Source: Neoroseomonas lacus
GTDB taxonomy: Bacteria > Pseudomonadota > Alphaproteobacteria > Acetobacterales > Acetobacteraceae
NCBI RefSeq assembly: GCF_014644535.1
Contig: NZ_BMKW01000020.1
Span: 1 to 64,000 of the forward strand
DNA length: 64,000 bases
Direction: 5' to 3'
Shown here: piece after piece, positions 57,444 to 64,000 of the stretch
Position numbering within the stretch: position 1 is the stretch's first letter
Layout: the number at the start of each line of letters is the position of its first letter
The notes under the pieces: generated by a model
Told to the model about the DNA's origin: nothing
Seen by the model: the letters and a program-made list of their open reading frames with translations, nothing else
The model's database searches: none
Translations under genes and position numbers: made by a program

Positions 57444-59141
57444 TCAGAAGGTCTTGCCGGCCGCGAGCACGAAGTGCTCGGCGACGGGGCCAAGGGCTAG
57501 GGCGGGCATGAACTGCAGGCCGCCGAGGATCAGGATGACGCCGGCGAGCAGCCCGATGAACAGTGGGCCGTGCGTTGGGAAGGTGCCGGTGGAAACCGCC
57601 AGCTTCGGCTTCGCGGCGAGTGAGCCGGCGATCGCCATCACCGGCACGATATAGGCGAAGCGACCGAGCAGCATGGCGATGCCCAGCGTCGTGTTCAGCC
57701 AGGGCGTGTCCGCCGTCAGCCCGCCGAAAGCGGAGCCGTTGTTGCCCGCCGCCGAGGTGTAGGCATAGAGCATCTCCGACAGGCCATGCGGCCCGGCATC
57801 CTGGATCGAGGACACGGCGAATGGCAGCACCACGGAGATCGCGGTGAAGCCCAGGATCGCGGCTGGCAGGACCAGCACCGCGAGCATGGCGAGCTTCACC
57901 TCCTTCGCCTGCACTTTCTTGCCGAGATATTCGGGCGTGCGCCCGACCATCAGCCCGGCGACGAAGACCGCCAGCAGCGCGAAGACCAGGATGCCGTAGA
58001 GGCCGGAGCCGACGCCGCCCGGCAGTACCTCGCCAAGCTGGATCAGGAACAGCGGGATCATCCCGCCGAGCGGGGTGAAGCTGTCGAACATCGCGTTCAC
58101 CGCGCCGCAGGAGGCGCCGGTGGTCGTCGCCGTGAACAGGGCGACCAGCGCCATGCCGAATCGGACGTCCTTGCCCTCCATGTTGCCCTGCGTCGGATCG
58201 ACGCCGGCGGCGAGGTGCAGCGCGTTGCCGCCGGCTTCCGCGGCGTAGATCAGGCCGGTCGCGACAACGACGAAGCCGACCATGACGGCAAGCAGCGCGC
58301 GGCCCTGCCGTACGTCGCCCACGATATGCCCGAAGGTCAGCGCGAGGGCGAAGGGGATCACGGCCTGCGACCAGATCTGCAGCGCGGTGGCGAGCGCCGA
58401 GGGACCCTCGAAGGGATGCACGGCGTTGACACCGAAGAAGCCGCCGCCATTGGTCCCGAGATGCTTGATGGCGATCTGGAAGGCGGCCGGACCGAGCGGG
58501 ATGGTCTGGACCGCGCCTTCCAGTGTCGTCGCCTCGATATAAGCCGACAGCGTCTGCGGCATGCCCATGGCGACGAAAGCCAGGCCGACCACGATTGCGA
58601 GCGGCAGCAGGACGTAGAGGTTCATCCGCACGAAGTCGGCCCAGAAATTGCCGAGCTCCTTCAGCGCGCCGGCGGCGAAGGCGCGAGAGACAGCGAGCGC
58701 GAGCGCGATACCGGTGGCGGCCGAGGTGAAGTTGTGCACCACAAGGCCCCACATCTGGCTAAGGTAGCTCATCGCCGACTCACCGCTGTAGGCCTGCCAG
58801 TTGGTGTTGGTGGTGAAGCTGACGGCCGTGTTGAAGGCAAGCCAGGGGGCGATCCCGTCAAAGCCTTGCGGGTTGAGCGGCAGCAGCCCCTGCAGCCGGA
58901 GCTGGCCGTAGAGGATCAGGAAGCCGACGGCATTCGCGGCCAGCATCGCCAGCGTGTAGCCCTTCCAGCCCATGCCGCGCGCCGGGTCGATGCCCGCGAG
59001 GCCGTAGATCGCCCGCTCCACGGGCGCGAGGAATGTGACGCGGCCCGCCGCGACGGCGGCGATGTAGCGCGCCAGCGGGATCGCGCAGGCGATCACGCTG
59101 GCGAGGACGAGCGCGATCTGCGCCCAACCGAGCAGGGTCAT
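57444..59141 (-). CDS. kdpA: K+-transporting ATPase subunit A
   Basis: The 565-aa K+-binding subunit with ten predicted membrane helices, related to the SKT channels. Selectivity-filter-like loops are visible (NTAVSFTTNTNWQAYSGES; GTNGGGFFGVNAVHPFEG; TGASCGAVNAMFDSFTPLGG; GNNGSAFGGLTADTPW), one per pseudo-repeat. Length is standard. It starts 4 bases after the kdpF stop and precedes kdpB by 11 bp. Confidence 0.98.
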   Translation of the reverse strand: MTLLGWAQIALVLASVIACAIPLARYIAAVAAGRVTFLAPVERAIYGLAGIDPARGMGWKGYTLAMLAANAVGFLILYGQLRLQGLLPLNPQGFDGIAPWLAFNTAVSFTTNTNWQAYSGESAMSYLSQMWGLVVHNFTSAATGIALALAVSRAFAAGALKELGNFWADFVRMNLYVLLPLAIVVGLAFVAMGMPQTLSAYIEATTLEGAVQTIPLGPAAFQIAIKHLGTNGGGFFGVNAVHPFEGPSALATALQIWSQAVIPFALALTFGHIVGDVRQGRALLAVMVGFVVVATGLIYAAEAGGNALHLAAGVDPTQGNMEGKDVRFGMALVALFTATTTGASCGAVNAMFDSFTPLGGMIPLFLIQLGEVLPGGVGSGLYGILVFALLAVFVAGLMVGRTPEYLGKKVQAKEVKLAMLAVLVLPAAILGFTAISVVLPFAVSSIQDAGPHGLSEMLYAYTSAAGNNGSAFGGLTADTPWLNTTLGIAMLLGRFAYIVPVMAIAGSLAAKPKLAVSTGTFPTHGPLFIGLLAGVILILGGLQFMPALALGPVAEHFVLAAGKTF

Positions 59142-59145
59142 GGGA

Positions 59146-59241
59146 TCAGAGGTCCTCGGGACGCAGCAGCGCCCACAGCAGGTAGAGGAGGAGGCCGGCG
59201 GTCACGACACCGCCGAGGATCAGCTCGGTCACGGCGGTCAC
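59146..59241 (-). CDS. kdpF: K+-transporting ATPase subunit F
   Basis: A 31-aa hydrophobic peptide that stabilises the Kdp complex. It reads VTELILGGVVTAGLLLYLLW, then ALLRPEDL; the LLYALLRPEx end is typical of KdpF. GTG 59241 is taken as start because it overlaps the stop of the small gene upstream (GTGTGA); GTG 59232 is an alternative. It is too short for most automatic gene calls. Confidence 0.85.
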   Translation of the reverse strand: MTAVTELILGGVVTAGLLLYLLWALLRPEDL

Positions 59242-59321
59242 ACCCGCTCGCATCCGGCCGCATAGGCGACCATCAGGCCGAAGAAGCCGACGCCGAGCGC
59301 CAGCAGGAAAATGTCGATCAT
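59238..59321 (-). CDS. 27-aa hydrophobic peptide preceding kdpF
   Basis: ATG 59321 opens a 27-aa peptide (MIDIFLLALGVGFFGLMVAY, AAGCERV) with one membrane helix and a short C-terminal CER tail. Its stop TGA overlaps the kdpF start, so the two are probably coupled. I recall similar small peptides before kdpF or kdpA in other proteobacteria, without a name. It is the first gene after the KdpE-like block at 59379-59433. A role as an extra small Kdp subunit or a coupling leader is possible. Confidence 0.55.
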   Translation of the reverse strand: MIDIFLLALGVGFFGLMVAYAAGCERV

Positions 59322-59378
59322 GGGCTACCCCAGCGAGAAAGGACGGGTCCGAGCAGAGGGCGTAGCGGATGGCCGCGC

Positions 59379-59433
59379 AAAGGATCGATGTGAGATCCGG
59401 GGGCACGGCATAAAGAGCGCATAAACGCGCCGA
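59379..59433 (-). promoter_or_regulatory. Candidate KdpE operator block, copy 1 (kdpFABC promoter)
   Basis: The minus strand carries GCGTTTATGCGCTCTTTATG: two TTTATG hexamers 11 bp apart. The 55-bp block recurs at 53541-53595 before the kdpDE side. It starts 58 bp upstream of the first kdp-operon ATG (59321). The position and tandem geometry fit a KdpE activator site; the regulator is inferred from context. Confidence 0.65.
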
Positions 59434-59448
59434 CGCCCGGGTGCCGAC

Positions 59449-59498
59449 TTTACGGCGCCTTTATGCGCCATCGGGCCCTTTCAAATGGCGTCTTTACG
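59449..59498 (+). promoter_or_regulatory. 11-bp-phased TTTACG/TTTATG repeats facing the plus strand
   Basis: TTTACG (59449-59454), TTTATG (59460-59465) and TTTACG (59493-59498) lie at offsets of 11 and 33 bp, that is, on one face of the helix. They point toward the small membrane gene at 59561. They resemble the inverted copies serving kdpF on the other strand. Confidence 0.5.
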
Positions 59499-59560
59499 CG
59501 TCGGGGACGCAACCTCCGCTGGCCCCCGAATAGTGGGTAAGTAACCAAGGAGCGGCGGTC

Positions 59561-59890
59561 ATGTCTGCCGGCGCCGCAATGCGCGGACCAGGATTCGAAA
59601 CGCAAGCGACGGAGATGACCGCCCGCGGTCTGGCTTGGCGGCGCACCGCCGGCGCCTGGCGGAAGCTGCGCGAAGCAGCGCGGCGTCTGGACCCGGGCAC
59701 CGTCGTGCTCATCGGCTTCATGGCCGGAATGGGATGGGCCTTCATCGGTTCGCTTGGCCTCGGTCTTGGGACCGGGTCCGAGAACAAGGTCGCCGCATGG
59801 TCCTGGCTCGCCGGCGCGTTGCTGATCGGCGCGGCGGCCTTCGTCGCCCTGCTTCTTGGCGCTCCGCCCGGCAACGGCGATGGCGCCTGA
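59561..59890 (+). CDS. Small membrane protein divergent from kdp, 109 aa
   Basis: The protein has a basic cytoplasmic N-terminus (MTARGLAWRRTAGAWRKLRE) and two membrane helices (TVVLIGFMAGMGWAFIGSLG; WSWLAGALLIGAAAFVALLL). The start is ATG 59561; later ATGs at 59579 and 59615 are possible. No family is recognised. It is transcribed away from the kdp operon and is preceded by phased TTTA(C/T)G repeats like the kdp operator, so it may be a KdpE-controlled membrane protein. It is convergent with the RND pump gene. Confidence 0.55.
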   Translation: MSAGAAMRGPGFETQATEMTARGLAWRRTAGAWRKLREAARRLDPGTVVLIGFMAGMGWAFIGSLGLGLGTGSENKVAAWSWLAGALLIGAAAFVALLLGAPPGNGDGA

Positions 59891-59912
59891 TCACTCAGCA
59901 GACCGTTCACAG

Positions 59913-62900
59913 TCAAAGGAACATCATGTCGGCCACAACGGACAGTCCGCACGGCGCAGCCGCCACGAGGCGCTCCGGGACCGCGTGGACGCCATCGGCG
60001 CGCCTCGGGACCTCACGCCCGGCGAACGACGACCTCCTGGCGGCCGCGACGGCCGGTCCGCAGGACCGCGTCCTGGTCCCGCTCGGGTTGAGCGCGGCCG
60101 GCAAACACCCGATAGAACAGGGGGATCCGGAAGATCGCCAGGAAGGTCGCGGGAGCATCCCGCCCACCACCGCCGTGCCGATCGACACCCGGCTGCCGGA
60201 CCCGGCCCCTGTGCTGAGCGCCAGAGGAAGGCAGCCGAGGATGAAAGCCATCGACGTCATGATGATCGGCCGGAAGCGCAGCCTGGCGGCCTCCAGCGCA
60301 GCGTCGGCGGCGGATTTGCCCCCCCGGCGCTGCTGCGCCGCGAACTCCACGATCAGGATCGCGTTCTTCGCAGCCAACCCGACAAGGGTGATCAACCCGA
60401 CCTGGAAGTAGATATCGTTGCTGAGCCCGCGCAGCCACACCGCCGCCAGGGCGCCCAGCAATCCGAACGGCACGGCGAGCAGCACGGCGATCGGCATTGT
60501 CCACCGCCCATACTGGGCGGCCAGGATCAGGAACACCATCAGGATGCCGAAGCCCACCGCCAAGGCACCCGCATTGCCGCCAGCGAGCTCCTGATAGGCG
60601 GCGCCCGTCCAGGCGATGCGAAGGCCGCGCGGCAATGTCGCGGCGGCCAGTTCCTGCATGGCTGCAAGCGCCTGTCCGGAGGAATAGCCCGGTGCCGCGG
60701 ATCCGTTGATCGTGGCTGCCGGGAATCCGTTGAAGTGCTCGACCAGGTCGCTGCCCACCACGCGGGTCAGCGTCAGCATGGCGCTGGCCGGCACCATCTG
60801 GCCGTTGGATGCGCGGATGAAGACGCGGTCGAGATCAGTCGGATCGCGCCGATAATCGGCATCGGCCTGGAGGTTGACCCGGTAGTTGCGGCCCATCAGG
60901 GAGAAGTCGTTCACGTACAGGCTGCTGAAGGTGCTTTGCACGGCTTCGAACAGCGACGACAAGGCGACACCCCGGGCCTTGGCGGCGTCACGGTCGATGT
61001 CCAGGCGATAGCGCGGCACATTCGTCTGCAGGGTCGTGCTCACGCCGGCGAGTTCGGGGCGCTGCGCTGCGGCCTGCACCAGCGCTCGGGCGCCCTCGGC
61101 CAGCGCCTCCCGGCCCAGACCGGCACGATCAAGTACCCGCATCTCGAAGCCGCCGACATTGCCGAGGCCATCGATGGCGGGTGGGTTGAAGGCGAGGACG
61201 ATGGCATTCCGTACCTCCGACAGCGCGGCGAACAAGCCATTCGCCAGGACACGGGCATCCTGGTCGGGCCCGGTCCGTTCGGACCAGTCCCGCAACTCGA
61301 TGAAGGCGGCCCCGGCGCTGGTGCTGGGTGCGTTGGACAGTAGGTTGAAGCCCGCGAAGGAGGTGACCGTCATGACACTCGGATGGGCCAGCAATATCCG
61401 TTCGACCTCCGCCCCGGAGGCTGCCGTGACATCCAGCGCCGTCGCCGGCGGCATGTTCCAGACGACGAACAGGCTGCCCTGGTCTTCCTCCGGTACCAGG
61501 CCGCCCGGCACTTGCCGGAACAGGGCCACCGTCAGGACGCACACCATGGCGAGGCACAGCAGGCCCAGCAGGCTGCGGCGCAGGAAAAAGCGCACACCGG
61601 TGGTGTAGCCGCGCGTCACGGCGTCGAAGCCGCGGTTGAAGATGCGGAAGGGCAGCAGCGGCCTGTTGCGGTGACCGGCCTTCAGCATGCTCGCGCACAA
61701 GGCGGGGGTCAGCGTCAGCGCGACAAAGCCCGACAGTGCGACCGAGACGGAAATCGTGATGGCGAACTGCTTGTAGAGCTCGCCGCTCAGCCCGCCGAGA
61801 AAGCCAACGGGAATGAAGACGGCGCACAGCACCAGCACGATGGCGATGACCGGCCCCGTCACCTCCTGCATCGCCTTGATGGAGGCGTCGCGCGGCGACA
61901 ATCCTTCCTCGGCCATCAGGCGCTCGACATTCTCCACCACGACGATCGCATCATCCACCACGATGCCGATCGCGAGGATCATGCCGAACAGCGTCAGCAT
62001 GTTGATGCTGAAGCCAAGGACATACATGCCGGCGAAGGTGCCGATGATCGACACCGGGATGGCGATCAGCGGGATGACGGTCGCGCGCCAGTTCTGCAGG
62101 AACAGGAAGACGACCGCGACGACGAGGATGAGTGCCTCGACGAAGGTGTAGATGACCTGCTCGATCGACACGCGGACGAAGGTCGTCGTGTTGTAGGGGA
62201 CGGAGTAGATCATCCCCTGAGGCATGGAGGCCGCCAGTTCGTTCATCCGTGCGGTCACGGCGGCCATCGTCTGCAGCGCATTCGCGCCGGGCTGGAGAAA
62301 GACGCCGAACGGCGCGCTCGGCCGGCCGTCCTGGGTTCCCACGAAATCATACTGCTGGGCGCCGAGCTCGACGCGGGCGACGTCACGCAGCCGCAGGGTC
62401 GCTCCATCCTCGCGCGCCTGAAGGATGATGTTGCCGAACGCCGCCGCATCCGGCAGCCGCCCCTGCGTCGTCATCGCATAGGTGTAGGCGCCGCCGCCGG
62501 CGGTCGGCGCGGCATTGATCTGCCCCGCCGCGAATTGCTTGTTCTGCTCGCGAATGGCAGCCGCCACATCCGATGCCGTCAGGGAGAATTGCGCGAGCTT
62601 TTCGGGATTCAGCCAGACGCGCATCGCGTATTCCTGCTGGCCGAACAGGGCGGCATTGCCCACGCCGGGAACGCGCTTGATCTCGTCGATGACGTTCCGC
62701 AGGGCGTAGTTGCTCAGGAAGACCTCATCGAAGCGATCCGTCGCGGCCGTCAGCGAAACCACCGCGAGGAAGGCGCTGGATTGCTTCGACACGGTCACGC
62801 CGACGCGCTGGACCTCGCTCGGCAGGGTGGCGAGCACACTCTGCACGCGATTGCTGACATTGATCGTCGCCTGGTCCGGATCGGTGCCGATCTGGAAGCT

Positions 62901-63176
62901 GACGGTGAGCGTGAGCGCGCCATCCGTGTTGACGGATTGCGTGTAGAGCAGCCCATCCACCCCGTTGATGGCGCGTTCGAGCGGCGCCGCCACGGTCTGC
63001 GCCACAGACGCCGCGTCGGCCCCGGCATAGGTCGCGGAGACGACGACCTGCGGCGGCACGATCTGCGGGTATTGCGCGACGAGAAGCACGCGCATCGCCA
63101 GCAATCCGGCCAGGACGATGACGATCGACAACACGCCGGCCAGGACCGGCCGGTCGACGAAGAAGCGCGGGCTCAT
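59913..63176 (-). CDS. RND efflux pump inner-membrane subunit (HAE1/AcrB type), frameshifted near the end
   Basis: A proton-driven multidrug pump. The first helix region is SPRFFVDRPVLAGVLSIVIV. Periplasmic porter domains and 12 membrane helices follow, with the proton-relay Asp pair in FGMILAIGIVVDDAIVVVEN and a conserved Lys in LVGLAAKNAILIVEFAAQQR. Up to about residue 1009 it follows the AcrB family. Near 60150 one base seems lost: the present frame runs into meaningless basic sequence to 59913. The next frame gives the expected last helix (ATFLAIFRIPLFYRVFAG) and stops at 60013, which would make about 1054 residues. Helix 12 is therefore missing as written. The start overlaps the adaptor stop by 4 bases. 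Confidence 0.9.
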   Translation of the reverse strand: MSPRFFVDRPVLAGVLSIVIVLAGLLAMRVLLVAQYPQIVPPQVVVSATYAGADAASVAQTVAAPLERAINGVDGLLYTQSVNTDGALTLTVSFQIGTDPDQATINVSNRVQSVLATLPSEVQRVGVTVSKQSSAFLAVVSLTAATDRFDEVFLSNYALRNVIDEIKRVPGVGNAALFGQQEYAMRVWLNPEKLAQFSLTASDVAAAIREQNKQFAAGQINAAPTAGGGAYTYAMTTQGRLPDAAAFGNIILQAREDGATLRLRDVARVELGAQQYDFVGTQDGRPSAPFGVFLQPGANALQTMAAVTARMNELAASMPQGMIYSVPYNTTTFVRVSIEQVIYTFVEALILVVAVVFLFLQNWRATVIPLIAIPVSIIGTFAGMYVLGFSINMLTLFGMILAIGIVVDDAIVVVENVERLMAEEGLSPRDASIKAMQEVTGPVIAIVLVLCAVFIPVGFLGGLSGELYKQFAITISVSVALSGFVALTLTPALCASMLKAGHRNRPLLPFRIFNRGFDAVTRGYTTGVRFFLRRSLLGLLCLAMVCVLTVALFRQVPGGLVPEEDQGSLFVVWNMPPATALDVTAASGAEVERILLAHPSVMTVTSFAGFNLLSNAPSTSAGAAFIELRDWSERTGPDQDARVLANGLFAALSEVRNAIVLAFNPPAIDGLGNVGGFEMRVLDRAGLGREALAEGARALVQAAAQRPELAGVSTTLQTNVPRYRLDIDRDAAKARGVALSSLFEAVQSTFSSLYVNDFSLMGRNYRVNLQADADYRRDPTDLDRVFIRASNGQMVPASAMLTLTRVVGSDLVEHFNGFPAATINGSAAPGYSSGQALAAMQELAAATLPRGLRIAWTGAAYQELAGGNAGALAVGFGILMVFLILAAQYGRWTMPIAVLLAVPFGLLGALAAVWLRGLSNDIYFQVGLITLVGLAAKNAILIVEFAAQQRRGGKSAADAALEAARLRFRPIIMTSMAFILGCLPLALSTGAGSGSRVSIGTAVVGGMLPRPSWRSSGSPCSIGCLPAALNPSGTRTRSCGPAVAAARRSSFAGREVPRRADGVHAVPERLVAAAPCGLSVVADMMFL

Positions 63177-64000
63177 GGCGCCGCTTCCTGGACCTCGACA
63201 GGCGCGCCCTCGACAACCTTCACGACGCCTTCGGCGATGACACGGTCGCCGGGCTGCAGCCCTTCCTCGATGACCCAGTCGCGCGCAATCATCCGGCCGG
63301 TTCGTATGGGACGGCGCTCCGCTTTCCTGTCCTGGCCGACGACATAGGCATAGAGCCCCTGAACATCCTGCTGGACGGCTGCCTGCGGGATGCGAATGAC
63401 GTCCCGCGCCGCGCCGGTGATGCGGATGCGCACGAACTGGCCCGGAATGAGGCGTCTGTCCGCATTCGCGAAAGTCGCGCGGCCGCGGACCATGCCCGTG
63501 GTCGGGTCCACGGTCGCATCGGTGAAGCTGACTTCGCCTTCCGGGCCGTCCTCCGGTCCCGGGCCCAGCAGCACCTTGGCGGGCAGGCCGCGCACGCCCT
63601 GCTGCGACAGGACGGCCAGGGCGCCGCCGTTGAAGGCGAAGGCGACATGCACCGGGTCGAGCTGCGTGATGCGCGTCAGAAGCGAATTGTTCTCGCCCGT
63701 GCCGATCAGGCTGCCCTCGGGAAAGGTCTCGAGGCTGGTGACGCCGGAGATGGGGGCCGTCACAGTGGTGTAGTCGAGGTCCAGCCGCGCACGCGCCAGG
63801 CGCGCCTGCGCCGCGGCGAGGCTCGCCTCGCCTTGCGCCAGCGCGGCCGCGGCGTCGTCGCGCGCCTTCTGGCTGCCAGCATCCGCACGCAGAAGCTCGG
63901 TGGCGCGGCGATGGTCGCGCTGCGCGCGCTGCACGATCGCTTCGGCTTCCTGCACCTGCGCCTCGGCGAGCGCCACATTCGCCTGGTAGGGCGCGGGATC
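63173..64000 (-). CDS. RND efflux periplasmic adaptor (AcrA/MexA type), partial
   Basis: The C-terminal 275 residues of a membrane-fusion protein, cut by the window end. It shows the hairpin coiled coil (QVQEAEAIVQRAQRDHRRAT, SQKARDDAAAALAQGEASLA), the lipoyl half with YTTVTAPISGVTSLETFPEG, the barrel domain (LTRITQLDPVHVAFAFNGGA) and the membrane-proximal domain (LIPGQFVRIRITGAARDVIR, IPQAAVQQDVQGLYAYVVGQ). The frame is open to base 64000. It overlaps the pump gene by 4 bases and forms an operon with it. The N-terminus, signal or lipobox, and any outer-membrane channel gene lie outside. Confidence 0.92.
   Translation of the reverse strand, partial: DPAPYQANVALAEAQVQEAEAIVQRAQRDHRRATELLRADAGSQKARDDAAAALAQGEASLAAAQARLARARLDLDYTTVTAPISGVTSLETFPEGSLIGTGENNSLLTRITQLDPVHVAFAFNGGALAVLSQQGVRGLPAKVLLGPGPEDGPEGEVSFTDATVDPTTGMVRGRATFANADRRLIPGQFVRIRITGAARDVIRIPQAAVQQDVQGLYAYVVGQDRKAERRPIRTGRMIARDWVIEEGLQPGDRVIAEGVVKVVEGAPVEVQEAAP

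Noticed and set aside
55570..57654. Long plus-strand open frame opposite kdpB
   Set aside because: Shadow of kdpB; the minus strand carries the P-type ATPase motifs.
61383..63347. Long plus-strand open frame opposite the RND pump
   Set aside because: Shadow of the pump gene, rich in Asp/His/Gln from reverse-read codons.

Overview
This is a GC-rich bacterial chromosome segment. The Mla lipid-transport components, lipobox and Tat-type exports, RND and type I export signatures, and the overall style of the protein families indicate a Gram-negative alphaproteobacterium. Acetobacteraceae (Roseomonas-like) is my best guess, but it rests on remembered family similarity and not on any search. Several AT-rich patches (about 440-600, 14380-14420, 24709-24960) and broken genes mark accessory or recently rearranged DNA.

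Layout. 1-8.5 kb is a mobile region: an IS5-family transposase remnant, two small hypothetical genes, a protein with a degenerate SDR-like C-terminus whose gene lies between two copies of an imperfect 27-bp direct repeat, a small HTH protein, and a tightly coupled operon of two tyrosine recombinases followed by a large serine recombinase. 8.5-25 kb is mostly core-type DNA: pentapeptide lipoprotein, BASS-family transporter, PhoD phosphatase, a Tll0287/DUF3365-type sensor next to a Ser/Thr kinase, an Rrf2 regulator and metF, mlaA-mlaC, a GNAT enzyme, EttA, a MarR regulator with an MFS pump, and a large RTX/beta-helix secreted protein beside a CAU-anticodon tRNA. 25-37 kb holds an M20 peptidase, ppa, a decayed 1.2-kb stretch with a PRPP-synthetase fragment and an IS110-like scrap, an S8 protease divergent from a class III cyclase-TPR protein, a PAP2/haloperoxidase-like protein with a (GGV)8 tract, a truncated acyl-CoA dehydrogenase, and small enzymes. 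37-42 kb has an enolase-superfamily enzyme, an NTF2-like protein, a YbfB-type MFS pump and a LysR regulator, then a frameshifted gene remnant.

42-48.5 kb is a functional module: a histidine kinase and response regulator divergent from a DevBCA-type ABC exporter and a MipA/OmpV outer-membrane protein. 48.7-49.6 kb is a chimeric gene: an NmrA/QOR2-like N-terminus fused to the same module that is a frameshifted pseudogene at 41.4-41.9 kb. 49.6-59.9 kb is a complete high-affinity K+ system: a small hydrophobic peptide, kdpF, kdpA, kdpB, kdpC, a TorF-type porin, small membrane proteins, kdpD and kdpE. A 55-bp block carrying 11-bp-phased TTTATG-type repeats occurs upstream of kdpFABC and again upstream of the kdpDE side, and similar repeats face a small membrane-protein gene on the other strand. 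59.9-64 kb is an RND multidrug efflux pair; the pump gene has a frameshift near its end and the adaptor runs off the window.

The most distinctive points are the mixed tyrosine/serine recombinase trio with its repeat-flanked cargo gene, the shared KdpE-like operator block with its extra candidate regulon members, the duplicated module fused to a dehydrogenase N-terminus, and the sensor-kinase pair without a conventional output domain.
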